This document shows, piece after piece, positions 61,469-64,000 of a DNA stretch of 64,000 nucleotides. Source of the stretch: Rhizobium aethiopicum (lineage in GTDB: Bacteria; Pseudomonadota; Alphaproteobacteria; Rhizobiales; Rhizobiaceae); contig NZ_JACIFV010000025.1 of NCBI RefSeq assembly GCF_014197535.1, positions 1 through 64,000 on the forward strand, in the 5' to 3' direction. The notes under the pieces are model-generated. The model worked only from the letters and a program-made list of their open reading frames with translations, was not told the DNA's origin and did no database searches. The stretch's first letter is position 1; each line of letters starts with the position of its first letter. Position numbers and translations under genes: made by a program.

Positions 61469-62362
61469 TTACTTGATCGGTGGGCGCGGCAGGATGGCCT
61501 CGCCCGGCTCCATGACGTAGGTGTAGTCGAGCGAGAACCACGGGCCAGTGACGTCCGTGTCGGACGGGTGCGGCTCATCATGACGGACAAAGTCGCCTGT
61601 CAAAGCCGCGGTGACGCCGAACTGCACATCGGAATCAATGTTCGGATCGCTCGGGTCGAAGACCTGGGAAATGAGGGTTTTGTATCCCTCCTTGAAGATC
61701 AGCGCGTGCAGATGCGCAGGTCGGTAGGGGTGGCGACCTTGCGCTTGGAGAAGCCGACCGACGACTCCGTCGACAGGGATGGGATAGCCCACCATCTTGA
61801 CCGTTCTAAACCAGAACCGACCCTCGTCGTCCGTAGTGAACTTGCCGCGCAGGTTCATTTCCGCCTGATCAGGATCCTGGTTCTCGTAAAGGCCGACAGG
61901 AGAGGCGTGCCATACGTCGATCTCGGCGCCCGGGATGGGCTTGCCACCCCGATCAACCACCTTCGCGTGGACAAACAAGGGTGTTCCCGGCGTTTCCGAC
62001 CGGATGATGGTTCCACCGTTTTCAACCCGCGGAGAGTTGAGCCGCCAGAACGGCCCGAGTAGCGACTGTGAAGTCTCCGTCTGCCCGTTGTCGCCGTTGT
62101 TGAGCAGGCACACAAGCGACGAGACACCAAGCGATCCGGCCATCAGCACGAATTCGTTGTGGCTGTCGGTCTGCAGCTGGCCAATTTCATTTAGGATGGC
62201 GGTTGCTTCGCGAAACTCGACTTCCGACAGCCTGACTTCCCGCACGAATGCGTGGAGATGCTTCACCATTGCAACAAGTATATCCCGCAAACGTGGATCT
62301 TCGGTGCGGTTCATCACGGCGAGGACGGCCGGCGTCAACTCGCTTTCCGTTCTGATTGCCAT
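61469..62362 (-). CDS. Intradiol ring-cleavage dioxygenase, hydroxyquinol-like
   Basis: A 297-residue non-haem Fe(III) dioxygenase. The ligand set is visible: Y159 (SPVGLYENQD), Y193 (KMVGYPIP), H217 and H219 (HPYRPAHLHA). The N-terminal helical domain (ALL-alpha, residues 1-100) and GPFWRLNSP are typical of catechol or hydroxyquinol 1,2-dioxygenases. The hydroxyquinol subgroup would give maleylacetate. The first gene of the minus-strand unit, with the hydratase starting 21 bases after its stop. A palindromic operator lies 32 bases upstream. No maleylacetate reductase is in view. Confidence 0.88.
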   Translation of the reverse strand: MAIRTESELTPAVLAVMNRTEDPRLRDILVAMVKHLHAFVREVRLSEVEFREATAILNEIGQLQTDSHNEFVLMAGSLGVSSLVCLLNNGDNGQTETSQSLLGPFWRLNSPRVENGGTIIRSETPGTPLFVHAKVVDRGGKPIPGAEIDVWHASPVGLYENQDPDQAEMNLRGKFTTDDEGRFWFRTVKMVGYPIPVDGVVGRLLQAQGRHPYRPAHLHALIFKEGYKTLISQVFDPSDPNIDSDVQFGVTAALTGDFVRHDEPHPSDTDVTGPWFSLDYTYVMEPGEAILPRPPIK

Positions 62363-62393
62363 AAGGCTACCTCCCAATGTGGTTCGACTATCA

Positions 62394-62414
62394 AAATAAT
62401 CGATTATTTGTCAA
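62394..62414 (-). promoter_or_regulatory. Dioxygenase promoter with 16-bp operator palindrome
   Basis: AAATAATCGATTATTT (62394-62409) is a perfect 16-base palindrome. On the minus strand TTGACA (62409-62414) overlaps it by one base, so the palindrome fills the promoter spacer. A GATAGT-like -10 follows. Binding here would block the dioxygenase transcript. Confidence 0.65.
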
Positions 62415-62549
62415 GCTGTCACTATGCGCTCAATGCTGATGGCTAATGAAACCTGCCCAGAATGAGGCGACAGATCTTTGAAATCACGTGATTAAAATGC
62501 CTTCTGAGGGCGAGGGGTCGGAAGATCGATGCTTTTCAGTGTATCCATG

Positions 62550-62576
62550 TTGACATAAATAATCGTTTATTATACC
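62550..62576 (+). promoter_or_regulatory. gntR promoter with matching operator
   Basis: TTGACA (62550-62555) is followed by AATAATCGTTTATT (62558-62571), a one-mismatch copy of the palindrome upstream of the dioxygenase. A weak -10-like TATACC is at 62571-62576. Placement suggests autoregulation by the GntR protein. Confidence 0.55.
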
Positions 62577-62612
62577 GATAATCGAAACTTGCCCTGGATT
62601 GCTGGAGGAAGA

Positions 62613-63347
62613 ATGGACACGGCCGACGACAGCTCTCTTGGGCCGTTGACAGACGATGTGCCGTCAACCGGCTTTCTTGACGATGGCAAGAACACCATCG
62701 GCAGCCAGCTCGCATCGCGCCTTCGGGAGGCGATCATCTCCGGTGAGCTGGAAGCGGGCAGCAAGATCAATCTCGACAAGGCGCGGAAGACTTTCAACGT
62801 CAGCCTGAGCCCGTTGCGGGAGGGCTTGGCCCGGCTCATTTCAGACGGCCTGGTCGAGTTTCAGGACAACAGAGGCTATCGCGTCGCGCCGATCTCGCTG
62901 GCTAATCTCGAAGAGGTCACGACCCTGCGCGAGGAGCTCGAGGTTTTCGCGTTGCGTGAATCCATGCGTCTTGGCGACGTCGAATGGGAGGGCAACATCA
63001 TGCGTGCGCTTCATCGTCTAAACCGCACGGAGCGCGACGCCGCGCGTCCCGAAACGCTGGAGCACTGGGAAGCGCTTCACCGCGAATTCCACCTCACCCT
63101 GATCTCGGGCTGTGGCAAACCTCTGCTACTTCACTTCTGCAGTCTTCTGCTGAATCTCAACGACCGATATCGCCGCGTCTTCCTGATCCGGACGTCGGGG
63201 GACCGCAATGTAGGGCAGGAGCACAGCGAGATTGCCCAGGGAGCGGTCGCGCGTGATGTCGACTATGCCTGCGAGAAGCTCCGCCAGCACATCCATCGCA
63301 CCGGCACCAATCTTCGCAACCATCTCGCGACGAAGGGGATCGCTTGA
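62613..63347 (+). CDS. GntR-family regulator (FCD type)
   Basis: A 244-residue regulator. The winged helix lies at about residues 25-95 (GSQLASRLREAIISGELEAGSKINLDKARKTFNVSLSPLREGLARLISDGLVE). The rest is an all-helical FCD ligand-binding domain with conserved metal-type His positions (HREFHLTLISG and the HIHRTGTNLRNHL end). It is divergent from the dioxygenase operon and has matching palindromes in both promoters, so it most likely represses the cluster until a pathway intermediate binds. ATG at 62613 has GGAGGAAG upstream. Confidence 0.86.
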   Translation: MDTADDSSLGPLTDDVPSTGFLDDGKNTIGSQLASRLREAIISGELEAGSKINLDKARKTFNVSLSPLREGLARLISDGLVEFQDNRGYRVAPISLANLEEVTTLREELEVFALRESMRLGDVEWEGNIMRALHRLNRTERDAARPETLEHWEALHREFHLTLISGCGKPLLLHFCSLLLNLNDRYRRVFLIRTSGDRNVGQEHSEIAQGAVARDVDYACEKLRQHIHRTGTNLRNHLATKGIA

Positions 63348-64000
63348 TGGCCGCCGCCGCATCGAAATCGGCGCCCCTGATTGGCGTCGCGCACTTCTCA
63401 TCGATATTGCTGTCTCCCGTGGAGTTTGCGACGGCCGCTGCGCGCGCGGGATTTTCCAGGATCGGGCTCAGACTGAATCCGGCGTTCCCTGGTGCGCCTT
63501 ACTACGAGCTGCCTGTCGGTGGTTCGGCTGCGCGCGAGCTGAAATCCGTGCTTAGCGGTGAAGGCATCGAGGTTTTCGATATCGAGTTCTTCGTCATCGA
63601 CCCCTCGTTCGACGCGTCGTCGGTGGAGGCCACAGTTGCTGCGGCTGCGAATATTGGAGCACGCCGACTCAGTGTCTGCGGAGATGATCCTGATCAGGCC
63701 AGATTGGCATCGAACTTCTCGGATCTCTGCGGCCTTGCGGACCGCTACGGGTTGGCTGTCGATGTCGAGAACATGGGTTGGCGGGTGATCAAAACCTTTC
63801 AGGACAGCGTCAATCTTGTGAAGGCGAGCGGTGCCCGCAATGCCGGCGCCCTCGTCGACGGAGTACATTTCTTCAGGAATGGCGGCACACTCGCCTCGCT
63901 CCGAGCCGAGATCGGCTGGGTAAAGCACGTTCAGTTGTGCGATGTCGCTGGACCGGCGCCGGTGACGCCGGAGGAGATGATCGCTGAAGCTAGAGGCGGG
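63347..64000 (+). CDS. TIM-barrel sugar isomerase/epimerase-like, 3' end missing
   Basis: The frame starts with ATG at 63347, overlapping the gntR stop (TGATG), and runs off the window after 218 codons. The sequence has the pattern of AP-endonuclease-2-like xylose-isomerase-fold proteins: alternating beta strands (FDIEFFVID, RRLSVCGDD, AVDVENMG), LVDGVHFFRNGG with the metal-type Asp and His, and VKHVQLCDVAG. The family includes isomerases, epimerases and dehydratases of sugars and cyclitols. Translationally coupled to gntR, so probably part of the cluster. Confidence 0.75.
   Translation, partial: MAAAASKSAPLIGVAHFSSILLSPVEFATAAARAGFSRIGLRLNPAFPGAPYYELPVGGSAARELKSVLSGEGIEVFDIEFFVIDPSFDASSVEATVAAAANIGARRLSVCGDDPDQARLASNFSDLCGLADRYGLAVDVENMGWRVIKTFQDSVNLVKASGARNAGALVDGVHFFRNGGTLASLRAEIGWVKHVQLCDVAGPAPVTPEEMIAEARGG

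Noticed and set aside
60641..62062. 473-residue plus-strand open frame across the catabolic operon
   Set aside because: It is antisense to three recognisable enzyme genes with intact motifs, and its translation is not protein-like.

Overview
The window is chromosomal DNA of an alphaproteobacterium in the Rhizobiaceae, most likely of the Rhizobium etli / leguminosarum group. Coding is GC-rich and densely packed. recA carries the TTG-N11-CAA operator described for R. etli. A CckA kinase, CtrA-type boxes, a giant polar-growth-ring-like protein and several Rhizobium-type palindromic intergenic repeats all point the same way. No rRNA, tRNA, CRISPR array, prophage or complete insertion sequence was recognised.

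Layout. 1-5 kb: histidine phosphatase, small lipoprotein, LpxH-like phosphoesterase, MFS transporter and dipeptide epimerase. 4.9-8.9 kb: a four-gene MCE/Mla-type lipid transport operon (STAS-permease, ATPase, MCE protein, auxiliary lipoprotein). 9-11.7 kb: a DD-carboxypeptidase, an orphan glycyl-tRNA-synthetase-like protein and a cysteine hydrolase. 11.8-18.9 kb: one gene for a 2368-residue membrane-anchored coiled-coil protein with twelve 44-residue repeats, resembling the Agrobacterium Growth Pole Ring protein. A divergent Hpt gene faces it across a region with CtrA-like boxes. 20-23 kb: ferredoxin, a candidate small RNA, a DUF922 protein, folP-folB-folK and a 273-bp inverted-repeat element. 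23-30 kb: exported protein, YcjF/YcjX pair, SixA, dksA, DUF1062 protein and a FliO-like protein. 30-39.5 kb: cckA, pseudouridine catabolism genes, recA and alaS. 39.8-49.3 kb: AraC/GyrI regulator, GST, a frameshifted acetyltransferase, icd, FUSC transporter, TrmJ-type methyltransferase, murI and a HerA-like ATPase. 49.5-57.4 kb: rpsD, glsA, ttcA, two inositol-monophosphatase paralogues, an acetyltransferase, two Bcr/CflA-type MFS genes (one frameshifted) and a monothiol glutaredoxin. 57.5-64 kb: two unknown genes, then an accessory catabolic island.

How genes work together. The catabolic island (59.2-64 kb) has four minus-strand genes (intradiol dioxygenase, HpaH-like hydratase, HpaI-like aldolase, binding-protein-like gene). 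They are divergent from a GntR/FCD regulator and a TIM-barrel isomerase. Near-identical AT-rich palindromes sit just after the TTGACA element on both sides, so the regulator probably controls both transcripts. The CckA kinase and the CtrA-like boxes at the polar ring gene suggest one cell-cycle circuit, but that link is inferred.

Most of the window is conserved housekeeping sequence. The less ordinary items are the orphan GlyRS-like protein with its leader, the candidate sRNA at 20.4-20.55 kb, the giant repeat protein with its promoter region, the chimeric aromatic catabolic cluster, and two genes each apparently broken by one missing base.
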